The translations under genes were made by a program, and so were the position numbers. The notes under the pieces are model-generated. The model was not told where the DNA came from. It did no database searches and saw nothing but the letters and a program-made list of their open reading frames with translations. Below are positions 32,346-38,648 of a stretch of DNA of 38,648 nt, one piece after another (position 1 is the first letter of the stretch; each line of letters opens with the position of its first letter). The DNA comes from an uncultured cyanobacterium. Its GTDB lineage: Bacteria > Cyanobacteriota > Cyanobacteriia > PCC-6307 > Cyanobiaceae. Location: NCBI GenBank assembly GCA_903917565.1, contig CAIXBB010000012.1, positions 1-38,648 of the forward strand, written 5' to 3'.

Positions 32346-32653
32346 TGGGGGAACCGGCCGGCAGGGACGCAGAGTGGCAGGCGGTGATCGCGGCCCACCC
32401 GCTCGAGAGCCATGACCCCGCCGAATGGCTGCGCTATGGGGTGGCGCTGACCCAGGTGATCGAGCCTTCGGCCCAGGAGCGGCACCATCAGCAGCAGGCG
32501 GGCCTGGCCTTTGCCCACGCCGAGGTGATGGGTGCCGCGAAGGAGGCCGTGGCCCTGAGCCAGCGGCAAGCGACGCTGCTGAGCCTGGCGCAGGCCCTGG
32601 AGTTGGCCGAGGCCGGATCTGCGGCGGCGGTGCTGCGCCGCAACACCGATTGA
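32345..32653 (+). CDS. Small hypothetical helical protein (102 residues)
   Basis: Starts MGEPAGRDAEWQAVIAAHPL, followed by ESHDPAEWLRYGVALTQVIE and a strongly helical stretch rich in Ala, Gln and Glu (HHQQQAGLAFAHAEVMGAAK, EAVALSQRQATLLSLAQALE). The HPLESHDPAEWLRYG part recalls TPR-like modules attached to cyanobacterial surface-glycan and export proteins. The ATG shares one base with the preceding stop, so it is coupled to the 642-residue gene. The 3' end is only 46 bases from the IS5-like remnant; whether it has been shortened by that insertion cannot be told. Confidence 0.7.
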   Translation: MGEPAGRDAEWQAVIAAHPLESHDPAEWLRYGVALTQVIEPSAQERHHQQQAGLAFAHAEVMGAAKEAVALSQRQATLLSLAQALELAEAGSAAAVLRRNTD

Positions 32654-32698
32654 CCATGGATTGCTGAGAACCAGGGGTTCAGCTCTGTCAGATCTGGC

Positions 32699-33349
32699 TC
32701 AGGTCGAGATGCACCTGAAAGCAACAAAGTGCCTCGTAGCCGTCTGTCCGATGCCGTTGCCATGGCGGATCAGGTTGTAGGCGATCACGTGCAGGCCAAA
32801 CACGGCACTCACGCTGTCCTGACCGCGCGGTTTGAACGGGCGCAGACCGTCGAACGCCTTGATCCAGCCAAACACCTTCTCGATCCCACGGCGGGCATTG
32901 GTCGATTGGGCCTACCCCTTGTGCCGGGTGGTAGGCCCAGCGATCGCTGAGCCACCGCTCGGGCCATGTTCTGCGCCACATGAGGCGTTACGCCCAGCCG
33001 TCGCATCTCGGCCACGAATCCTTTCGTGTCGTTGGCCGGTGTGATGCGGCAGTCAACCACCAGGACCCGATGGTGGGGGCGGTGGATCGTCCTCGCCGTC
33101 CATCCGCTCCAGGGAGGCGTGGGAGGCCCAGGCCTGCAGCAGTGAGGCCAGCAGCAACTGCTCTGGCGGCACTGATGGCCTGCCCACTGAGGCGTAAAGA
33201 TCACAGAAGGTGGGATTAAGCCGATCGAGGGCCTGAGCGGCTAGTTTTCGGATCCGCCGCAGCGGATGGTTCGCAGGGATCCGCTCCTCGATCGAGACAT
33301 ACTCGATCGAGACGTAGGAGAACAGAGAGCCGCTGCGCTCCTGCTGACC
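32699..33349 (-). pseudogene. Decayed IS5-like DDE transposase
   Basis: The reverse strand first reads GQQERSGSLFSYVSIE, then EERIPANHPLRRIRKLAAQA and CDLYASVGRPSVPPEQLLLA, a typical N-terminus of IS5-type transposases. It lacks a start codon. A large internal piece is missing, including the first catalytic-Asp region. It resumes at NDTKGFVAEMRRLGVTPHVA QN, then shifts frame to GGSAIAGPTTRHKG, meets an in-frame TAG, and ends ARRGIEKVFGWIKAFDGL ... GLHVIAYNLIRHGNG to the TGA at 32699. Possible imperfect ends are GCTGAGAACCAGG (near 32663) and the complement of TTTTTCAGC (near 33397), which are not certain. The element is inactive: no start, deletion, frameshift and stop. Confidence 0.8.
33287..33316. 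repeat. 15-bp tandem duplication inside the IS5-like remnant
   Basis: CTCGATCGAGACATA (33287-33301) is followed at once by CTCGATCGAGACGTA (33302-33316), 14 of 15 bases identical. In the transposase frame it duplicates the five residues YVSIE in frame. The CTCGATCGAG unit is itself palindromic, which may favour slippage. Confidence 0.8.
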
Positions 33350-33401
33350 TCAGCATTACAACCAGGGCAGTTGACCCATTTTTGCAGGTTTCACAGGTTT
33401 T

Positions 33402-33506
33402 TCAGCGAACTCCTCATCGTCGCCCGACAGGAGCCGGTACCGTGTCCACGGCTATCAGCGCCAGGAGGCCCAGTGGGACGACTGGTATGTCGGCTCCCAG
33501 GCTTGA
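33402..33506 (+). pseudogene. Possible C-terminal remnant of a gene cut by the IS5-like insertion
   Basis: An open plus-strand frame without start, just right of the transposase remnant, reads SANSSSSPDRSRYRVHGYQR then QEAQWDDWYVGSQA and stops at TGA 33504-33506, one base before the convergent sulfotransferase stop. The Trp/Tyr-rich end looks protein-like and the stop position fits the tight convergent packing elsewhere in the window. The family is not recognised. The frame is short, so chance is a real possibility. Confidence 0.3.
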
Positions 33507-33507
33507 T

Positions 33508-34725
33508 TCACTCAGGCGCTGCTCGGTAGCCCATCCGTTCGCAGAGCCGCCGCAGCTCCCGTGCCGTTGCAGGATCGGCCAGTTCTCTGCGCACCGCCTC
33601 GGGCAGGGTACGCCGAGGAGGCAATTCGATTCGATCGGAGCTTCGGCCGCTGTCCCCACTGAGCTTCACCGAGGGGAATCGCTCCAATGCTGTTGTGTCA
33701 CAGGGAAGGCCAAGGGCATCGCAGAGCTCACGAAACACGGGCTCAGGCTGCCGGCAGAAGTCTTCGTAGTGGATCCAGTCGAGGTCGACGTAGGCATCGA
33801 GGAAGGCCTGGTAGCGAGTGCAGTAGGAGCGCAAAGTGGCCGGCTCCATCTGGGTGTGCCAGCTGGCGGCCATCAGCCCGAGCCAGCTGTCAAGCGGATG
33901 GCGGAGGGTCACCGCCGAGAGCAGGGGATGGCCAGGGGCCAACCACGCTCGAACGGGCTGAAGTGGCGCTACCGCCGCGCCCAGGAAGAAGTCGGAATGG
34001 CTGTGGTCGCGGATCACCAGATCCGATCCACGGGCGCCGCAGAGGGCCAGCACCTGCCCGATCTGGCCGAGGAATTCGGCCTGAAGCACCTCCGGCGGCA
34101 GGGGATCTGTCTGGAGTGCATACAGCGCAAGGGGATGGCTGGGGTTGAAGGCTTCACCGTGCCGGTTTAAGGGGTTCAGCTCGCTGAGCACAACGACATC
34201 CGGCAGGGCGGCCAGGCAGCGGCTGATCAGGGTGCCGCCGCTGCAGGCGGCATGGTGCAGCGTTCGCACCACCTGTGGCTCACTGGGCGGCCAGGCTTGG
34301 CCCACCTGGTGGCGCAATTGTTCGGCGGCCCGGATCTGCCCGTGGCTCCGCAGCAGGAGACACAGCTCCTGCAGCCACTCTTCGCCGCCATGGCGCCTGG
34401 CGAGATCGGTTCCCTGAGGGAACAGATCGGCCATCTCCAAGGGGGACTCTTCGGCTGTGGGCAATTCTTCCAGTTGCGCCAGGGCGGCGCCGCTGCGGCC
34501 AAAGGCCCAGAAGAGCTCGGCGCCGAGCACGGTGAGGGCCGGGTCTGCAGCCGGCGCTGCCGCCACCAGTTGATGCCAGAAGCTGCGGGCCATGGCGGGA
34601 TCACCGCCCAGGGCAAGGCGGCGAACGGTGTCAGGGTCAGGGGCCGCCAATCGTGAGGGGGGCCAGTGGGGAAGTGGCTTTCTGATGTTGGCGCAATCTG
34701 AGCCCGCGGGGGTTGTCAGGGTCAT
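33508..34725 (-). CDS. Sulfotransferase-like protein
   Basis: A 405-residue protein if it starts at the ATG at 34725. Residues about 50-150 are helical and TPR-like. The sulfotransferase-type domain starts VVRTLHHAACSGGTLISRCL, where the CSGGTLIS loop takes the place of the PAPS-binding phosphate loop. It continues with VVVLSELNPLNR, ACGARGSDLVIRDHSH-like strands and TLRHPLDSWLGL, the region that binds the 3'-phosphate in this superfamily, and WIHYEDFCRQPEPVFRELC. It may sulfate surface glycans or a small molecule; the acceptor is unknown. The chosen start lies inside a transposase remnant, so the original N-terminus may be lost; an ATG at 34593 is the alternative. Its codon use matches the host, unlike the next gene. 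Confidence 0.78.
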   Translation of the reverse strand: MTLTTPAGSDCANIRKPLPHWPPSRLAAPDPDTVRRLALGGDPAMARSFWHQLVAAAPAADPALTVLGAELFWAFGRSGAALAQLEELPTAEESPLEMADLFPQGTDLARRHGGEEWLQELCLLLRSHGQIRAAEQLRHQVGQAWPPSEPQVVRTLHHAACSGGTLISRCLAALPDVVVLSELNPLNRHGEAFNPSHPLALYALQTDPLPPEVLQAEFLGQIGQVLALCGARGSDLVIRDHSHSDFFLGAAVAPLQPVRAWLAPGHPLLSAVTLRHPLDSWLGLMAASWHTQMEPATLRSYCTRYQAFLDAYVDLDWIHYEDFCRQPEPVFRELCDALGLPCDTTALERFPSVKLSGDSGRSSDRIELPPRRTLPEAVRRELADPATARELRRLCERMGYRAAPE

Positions 34726-34800
34726 GAGTGCCGCAAAAAGGCACGTGGAAGTCCTTGATTGAAAGCTGACCGTTCTGCTGCCTGCGGTAGAAATGCGGCC
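34700..34800 (-). pseudogene. N-terminal transposase remnant overlapping the sulfotransferase start
   Basis: On the minus strand, in a frame different from the sulfotransferase, positions 34792-34712 read FYRRQQNGQLSIKDFHVPFC then GTHDPDN. This resembles the conserved N-terminus of an IS4/IS5-type transposase (Y-R-R-x-x-x-x-Q-L-S-x-x-D-F-x-x-P-F-G-G-x-L-D-P-x-N-R-W). The initiating Met and everything after this stretch are gone. The remaining part of the 34726-35029 interval shows no convincing gene; it holds several short open frames and a GGGCC/GGCCC inverted repeat near 34955-34970. Confidence 0.5.
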
Positions 34801-35029
34801 ATTGTTCATTGGCAGCAATCAGTGGCAGCAATCTGCGATTGCCGCGTTCCCTGCCAGTTGATCGGCTTCCAGCTGTTGAGACCAGTTGCGGCGTAGGTGA
34901 CTTGGCTTTTTGCAAGAGTCCCCCTTTTCCTCCTGGCCAGAGTTAACGATGACAGGGCCCCAGACTGGCCCATAAAAGGCACCGACCTCACCTGTCCAGC
35001 CTGCAGCAAGGGTCACGGGACTTACAGAG

Positions 35030-36322
35030 TTACACCACACCTGAGCCGCTACCACATCTTTTGTACTCTGCCCAGATATGCGAGAGATTTACAAGGTAGT
35101 CGAGTGAGGCTTCGCACATAATCTTAGGCGATAGACAGTTCTTTAGTCTAATATTGTCGACAGAATCAAGGAACTCCGATAGAGATCCAGCGCCGCGTAC
35201 AGGGCCCAGATTTGACAATGGAGGACGCTGCATAACATCATTATTCAAAAGGTTATGCTTCTCAAGTCTTATCCGAATTCTTTCCGCGGCTGAAAAGAGT
35301 TCGTTTGCATTATAAGTGTAATCGTGCTCAGTCTCAGCCATTGTTAATTCGCATGGCTCCCCTTTGAAAAGCAGGTTTAGCGCATATGGCTCGAATCCAA
35401 GATATGCTCCAAGTTCATCGTGCTCATTTACGTATAAATCAGATAGGCGAGCAATCTGCTCTGAAGATAAAAAGTCGGAAAGCACAGCTTTTGGCCCTGC
35501 CAATGATACATCTGACAGAGCATTAAGGAAATGCATTCTAGTATTTTGTGGCATATTCAATCTTTTGTAAATATCACGGAGCAGACAGAGAAGATTAAGG
35601 GGTGGACTATTATTAGTATTGTTGAATCTTTCCAGAAAAGAACTGATGTTCATTTTATCATCAGTCATTCCAAGCCGATCACAAAAGTCATATAGAATGC
35701 TATTGTTTCTAAACTTAGAGGGATCAAACGGAACGCACATTACATTTGAAGTGCCATACAATGCATCAAAAGTCAAAACATTTCGCATGTTAGGCTGCCC
35801 TTTTAAGAACTGAGGTAAGACTTTGTGATAATCTAAACCCTCCTTGATAATTTGTGTTATCAAAGAAAGGCATTGACTCATAGGATCTCTCATGTAATAA
35901 AGCACCCTAGGTTGATCGCAATAGTAACGTAAATACTCATACTGCTTCTTGGCACGGTCAGGAGTTAATGATGGCCTGCCAGCTTGCTCCGAAGAAAAAA
36001 CATAATGCTTTTCATTCAATTCAGCGAACCCCTTTGAGAGCTTCTGTTTGGTAATAAATCCTTCAAGAGAAATGGTAATGGCTTGGGTATGGTCTTGCTC
36101 AATTCTATGAGTAATTGAGCTAAGATTTGAAGTATTAAAGTCTACAGGTTTTAAGAGTTCAAAATCATCGGCTATCCATTTGAAGTTATTGGCTGCGTAA
36201 TAGCCAAAACATCTTTGAATGCTGTCAGTCCCTGTCTTCGGCCCTCCCGCATGAAGAAGAATACATGACAAGCCGCTTTGCAGTGATGTAGGACGACCCG
36301 ATTCAATTCGAAATGATTTCAT
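35030..36322 (-). CDS. AT-rich sulfotransferase-like protein, probably acquired
   Basis: A 430-residue protein beginning MKSFRIESGRPTSLQSGLSC, then ILLHAGGPKTGTDSIQRCFG, where PKTGTDSIQ matches the PAPS phosphate-binding loop of bacterial sulfotransferases (PKTGTTSIQ type). Another motif is RVLYYMRDPMSQCLSLITQI, the 3'-phosphate-binding R-D-P-x-x-Q/S element. The following 200 residues are helical and not recognised. Base composition is far more AT-rich (roughly 40% GC by eye against about 68% around it), with codons such as AAT, ATA and AGA common, indicating recent horizontal transfer. It lies among insertion-sequence remnants. No Shine-Dalgarno sequence is obvious before the ATG. Acceptor unknown. 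Confidence 0.8.
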   Translation of the reverse strand: MKSFRIESGRPTSLQSGLSCILLHAGGPKTGTDSIQRCFGYYAANNFKWIADDFELLKPVDFNTSNLSSITHRIEQDHTQAITISLEGFITKQKLSKGFAELNEKHYVFSSEQAGRPSLTPDRAKKQYEYLRYYCDQPRVLYYMRDPMSQCLSLITQIIKEGLDYHKVLPQFLKGQPNMRNVLTFDALYGTSNVMCVPFDPSKFRNNSILYDFCDRLGMTDDKMNISSFLERFNNTNNSPPLNLLCLLRDIYKRLNMPQNTRMHFLNALSDVSLAGPKAVLSDFLSSEQIARLSDLYVNEHDELGAYLGFEPYALNLLFKGEPCELTMAETEHDYTYNANELFSAAERIRIRLEKHNLLNNDVMQRPPLSNLGPVRGAGSLSEFLDSVDNIRLKNCLSPKIMCEASLDYLVNLSHIWAEYKRCGSGSGVV

Positions 36323-36430
36323 CTATTTCAAAAATTTAGAAGGAATGAGAGGAGAGGATCATTGTTTAAGCTGTTCTGTGTCAGCGACCACATGCGAAGC
36401 CGGGACCTATCCGGAGATTTGTCCGCTCGG

Positions 36431-36448
36431 AGTGCTGACTTCAGCACT
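36431..36448. repeat. Perfect 8-bp palindromic arms upstream of the AT-rich gene
   Basis: AGTGCTGA (36431-36438) and TCAGCACT (36441-36448) are separated by CT. The site is 109 bases upstream of the ATG at 36322 and 119 bases from the IS3-type transposase stop. It could be an operator, a terminator stem for the transposase remnant without a clear U run, or an old insertion-element end. The rest of 36323-36566 shows nothing convincing. Confidence 0.4.
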
Positions 36449-36566
36449 TGTATTCATTGTACTGCCGATCTAGCTTCATGGGAACCGGGAACCTGGTGTT
36501 TCGCCATCGTTTGGATTGCTTGGCCGGTGGTATTGCGTCAGCCACTGGGGCTTGGATTGTTGAGGG

Positions 36567-38157
36567 TCATGCAGCTACACGTTTCTGCGATCGAGGATCT
36601 TTGATGCTCACAACCTGTGGTTGTAGCCAGTCACGGGGGTGACGGTTCCATTGCTGAGGATGCCTCTGCAGAGCTTTCTCACAGGTCTGCTGGCGGATGG
36701 CGCAGATCCAATCGGCTTCGCCGTAGTGTCGCTGATTGGGACGTCACGTACTTGATACTGCTGTGCTGGTGCTCAGCTTTGCACCAGTCAACAAAACCAT
36801 CCACCCAGCCTTTCACCGAGAGCAGATCCCGGAATCGCCTGAACGGATAACTCTGGTGGTCTTTCATCGTGCGGAACCACGACTCGGCATCGGCGTTGAC
36901 ATTTCTCACTCGCGGCCTGGAGAATGAGAGCAACACCCCCAGCTCCGCCATCTTGGCCGCCAGAGCGAATGAGCGTATGGGAGCACCACAGTCGGAATGC
37001 AAGATCGCAGCGGTCTTCTTGTTGATCCCTTCATCGCGATAGACACGAACAAAGAAATCGCTGGCCAGATCGCTGCATTCATGCTCACATGCCCCTCTGC
37101 ACCGAGGATGCGCCGGCTCAATACATCCATCACCATGTAGAGGTCGAAGAACTGACCCTTCACAGGGCCGGGCAGGAGGGTGATATCCCAGGCCAGCTTG
37201 ATGGATTCCCGTTGCTTCCAACACCGGAACCTCCCTGGGCTCCCGCGGCAGGCGGGTTCTGCCACGGTGGATCAGCAGACCCTCCTACCGCATGATGCGG
37301 TAGATGGTGGACTATGAACCCACATAGATTCCCTCCTCGGCAAGGATGGCCACGATCTGGGAGGGAGTGAGATCCGCGAAACGCGAATTGTTGATGAGCT
37401 CAATCACGTGCTGCTGATCCCCTGCGCTGAAACGGTGCACCACTTTTCGCGGAGAACCCTATCTGCGATCCTGGCTGTAGACGCAGTCTTATCCGAAAGA
37501 GTCACCTTGTGTCTGGAACGCAATGCCCCGCGCCGCAGCCTGCGGGAGCAGATCCCGATCAGATCTGCGATCGCCTTGGCAGAAGCTCCTTCATTGAAAC
37601 CTTCTCGGAACAATTTCATCAGCTGGCTTCTATCCTCTGGCGGGATCAATGTTCCTCGTCGCGTGGCCACAGCTGATTGACCTCTGTTGAGAGCAACCGC
37701 TTCGCGGAAGCGTTCCGCTACAGCAGTGTTGCCGCCTCCAAGAGAGCCTTCTTCTTCTTCTCCAATTCGCGTTGTAAGCGGCGATTCTTGCGAATCAGCT
37801 CCTGATTCTTGCGTTGAAGGTCTCGCTGATCAGCCATGCTCGGAGCGCTGGGGCCATTGGCATCCTCGGCGGCCTGCCGCCAGTGGGCAAGCTGCCTGGG
37901 GTAAAGGCCACGCTCACGGCAGAGGCACCGAGATCAGGGCCAATCAGGCCGGCAGCCTGGATCACAGCGGCCAGTCTGTCGAGAGCACTCCACTGCTCCG
38001 GCGGCTTGGTTGTAACCGGCAAAAGCTGACCCTGTTTCTGCCAGTGGCTGCGCCAGGTGTACGGGGTCTGGACGGTGATCCCGGTCGAGCGGGCGTCAGC
38101 CACGCTTTCCCGGTTTTGCGGGCTCATACGCTAGGCGGTGTCATAGGTCAGTTTCAT
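36567..38157 (-). pseudogene. Decayed IS3-family transposase
   Basis: Reading the minus strand from ATG 38157: MKLTYDTA then an in-frame TAG, RMSPQNRESV and a helix-turn-helix (ARSTGITVQTPYTWRSHWQK), then a frame change to a basic leucine-zipper-like segment (DQRDLQRKNQELIRKNRRLQ). An OrfB-like part follows: LTPSQIVAILAEEGIYVGS, stops, EGLLIHRGRTRLPREPREVP, then the integrase core WDITLLPGPVKGQFFDLYMV MD, AAILHSDCGAPIRSF and NADAESWFRTMKDHQSYPF, and after a last frameshift QRHYGEADWICAIRQQT to TGA at 36567. The D-D-E residues can still be located, but the usual N of HSDNG is C. At least four frame changes or stops make it inactive. Exact terminal repeats were not identified. Confidence 0.82.
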
Positions 38158-38221
38158 GGTCGTCGGCTTGGGCCCCTGGTGTGATGCGTCGGACCGAGCG
38201 GACTTCTTTCCTGAACCCGGG

Positions 38222-38514
38222 GGCCTACAGCGTGGGCATCGTCACTTCTCGCAGGATTGAGCGTGCCTGTTGCGAGGATCTGGCCTTCCGGGTGCTGACC
38301 GGCAAACAGCAGCCCGACCAAAGCCGCAACTGATTCGCAGAAGCCCTAAGGCTGCAGCGAGTTCCTCCGCCGCAACCTCGACGCGCTGAGCGACCGGTTT
38401 GTTCAGATCCTGCGGCTGTGTCAGAAGGCGGGGATGGTGAGCTTGGGCCATTTTGCGCTGGATGGCACCAAGGTTCAGGCCAATGCCAGCAAACACAAGG
38501 CCATGAGCCACTAG
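38222..38514 (+). pseudogene. IS1182-like transposase fragment
   Basis: Plus-strand reading gives AYSVGIVTSRRIERACCEDL AFRVLTGKQQPD, in-frame stops, then SEFLRRNLDALSDRFVQILR and SLGHFALDGTKVQANASKHK AMSH followed by TAG. This is the conserved N-terminal to central region of IS1182-family transposases, with the catalytic Asp of ALDGTK present. The beginning is missing next to the IS3-type remnant, and the part after the stop is missing. It is inactive. The spacing between the two segments suggests a small insertion. End coordinates are approximate. Confidence 0.75.
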
Positions 38515-38614
38515 GAGCGTGTCGCACATAGATCCGCGCAGGACCTCTCCACAGACGCCTGTCAATCCGCCCAGATCCCTGTGACTGCAATGGTTCTGAG
38601 CTAGAGAATGGGGC

Positions 38615-38648
38615 ATGGTCAAGCCCAAGTCCTTCCGCCCCTGGAACC
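38615..38648 (+). CDS. Start of a transposase-like gene, cut by window edge
   Basis: ATG at 38615 begins MVKPKSFRPWN and runs off the window. The K-x-F-R-P-W-x-P-x-Q type start is characteristic of IS1182-family transposases, so a second element of the same family as the fragment at 38222 may start here. Only 11 residues are visible. The 100 bases before it show no gene. Confidence 0.5.
   Translation, partial: MVKPKSFRPWN

Noticed and set aside
36362-36642. Short plus-strand frames between the AT-rich gene and the IS3-type remnant
   Set aside because: No conserved sequence or ribosome site; they partly overlap the antisense of the transposase C-terminus.
1-38648. tRNA or rRNA genes
   Set aside because: Reading for T-arm-like GGTTCGAATCC patterns found only coding matches; no rRNA sequence was recognised.
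1-38648. CRISPR array
   Set aside because: No regularly spaced identical repeats were seen; the repeats present are within proteins or a single 15-bp tandem pair.

Overview
The window looks like a chromosomal segment of a GC-rich picocyanobacterium (Cyanobium or freshwater/coastal Synechococcus type). The basis is psbD, ycf4, petM and ycf39, a three-gene cyanobacterial pntA/pntAB/pntB transhydrogenase, and an infA product that matches my memory of picocyanobacterial IF-1. No 16S rRNA or tRNA is visible, so the genus is inferred.

Positions 1-14727 are a dense, conserved housekeeping and photosynthesis segment: the psbD start, ycf4, a lipoprotein cyclophilin, ilvH, an alpha/beta hydrolase, a Trm1-type tRNA methyltransferase with a one-base frame break, the tiny petM gene, ycf39, a pseudouridine synthase, infA, a superfamily II helicase, the pnt operon, a YheT-type hydrolase, and dxr overlapping a [2Fe-2S] ferredoxin-like gene. 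Stop/start overlaps and convergent 3' overlaps are common.

Positions 14740-32653 are a surface-polysaccharide and protein-export island. It contains a string of RTX-like repeat protein, GT2, small membrane protein and GT9 genes (17952 to 14740), a TPR/GT9-like fusion, a GT4 enzyme, an unknown protein with a duplicated module, and a tightly overlapping minus-strand operon. That operon runs from a 977-residue GT2+GT4 fusion through a parvulin-like protein, an ABC exporter with cyclic-nucleotide-binding-like and C39-like N-terminal domains, and an HlyD adaptor, to a small membrane protein. The simplest reading is type I secretion of a calcium-binding, possibly glycosylated surface protein, with its own periplasmic-type isomerase and glycosyltransferases. 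This is the most promising candidate for an under-described system.

Positions 32654-38648 are a decaying accessory edge. They hold a broken IS5-like transposase, a second transposase remnant fused to the 5' end of a sulfotransferase-like gene, an AT-rich foreign sulfotransferase-like gene, a badly decayed IS3-family transposase, and IS1182-like transposase fragments running off the right edge. The sulfotransferases may extend the surface-modification theme, but base composition shows that at least one arrived separately.
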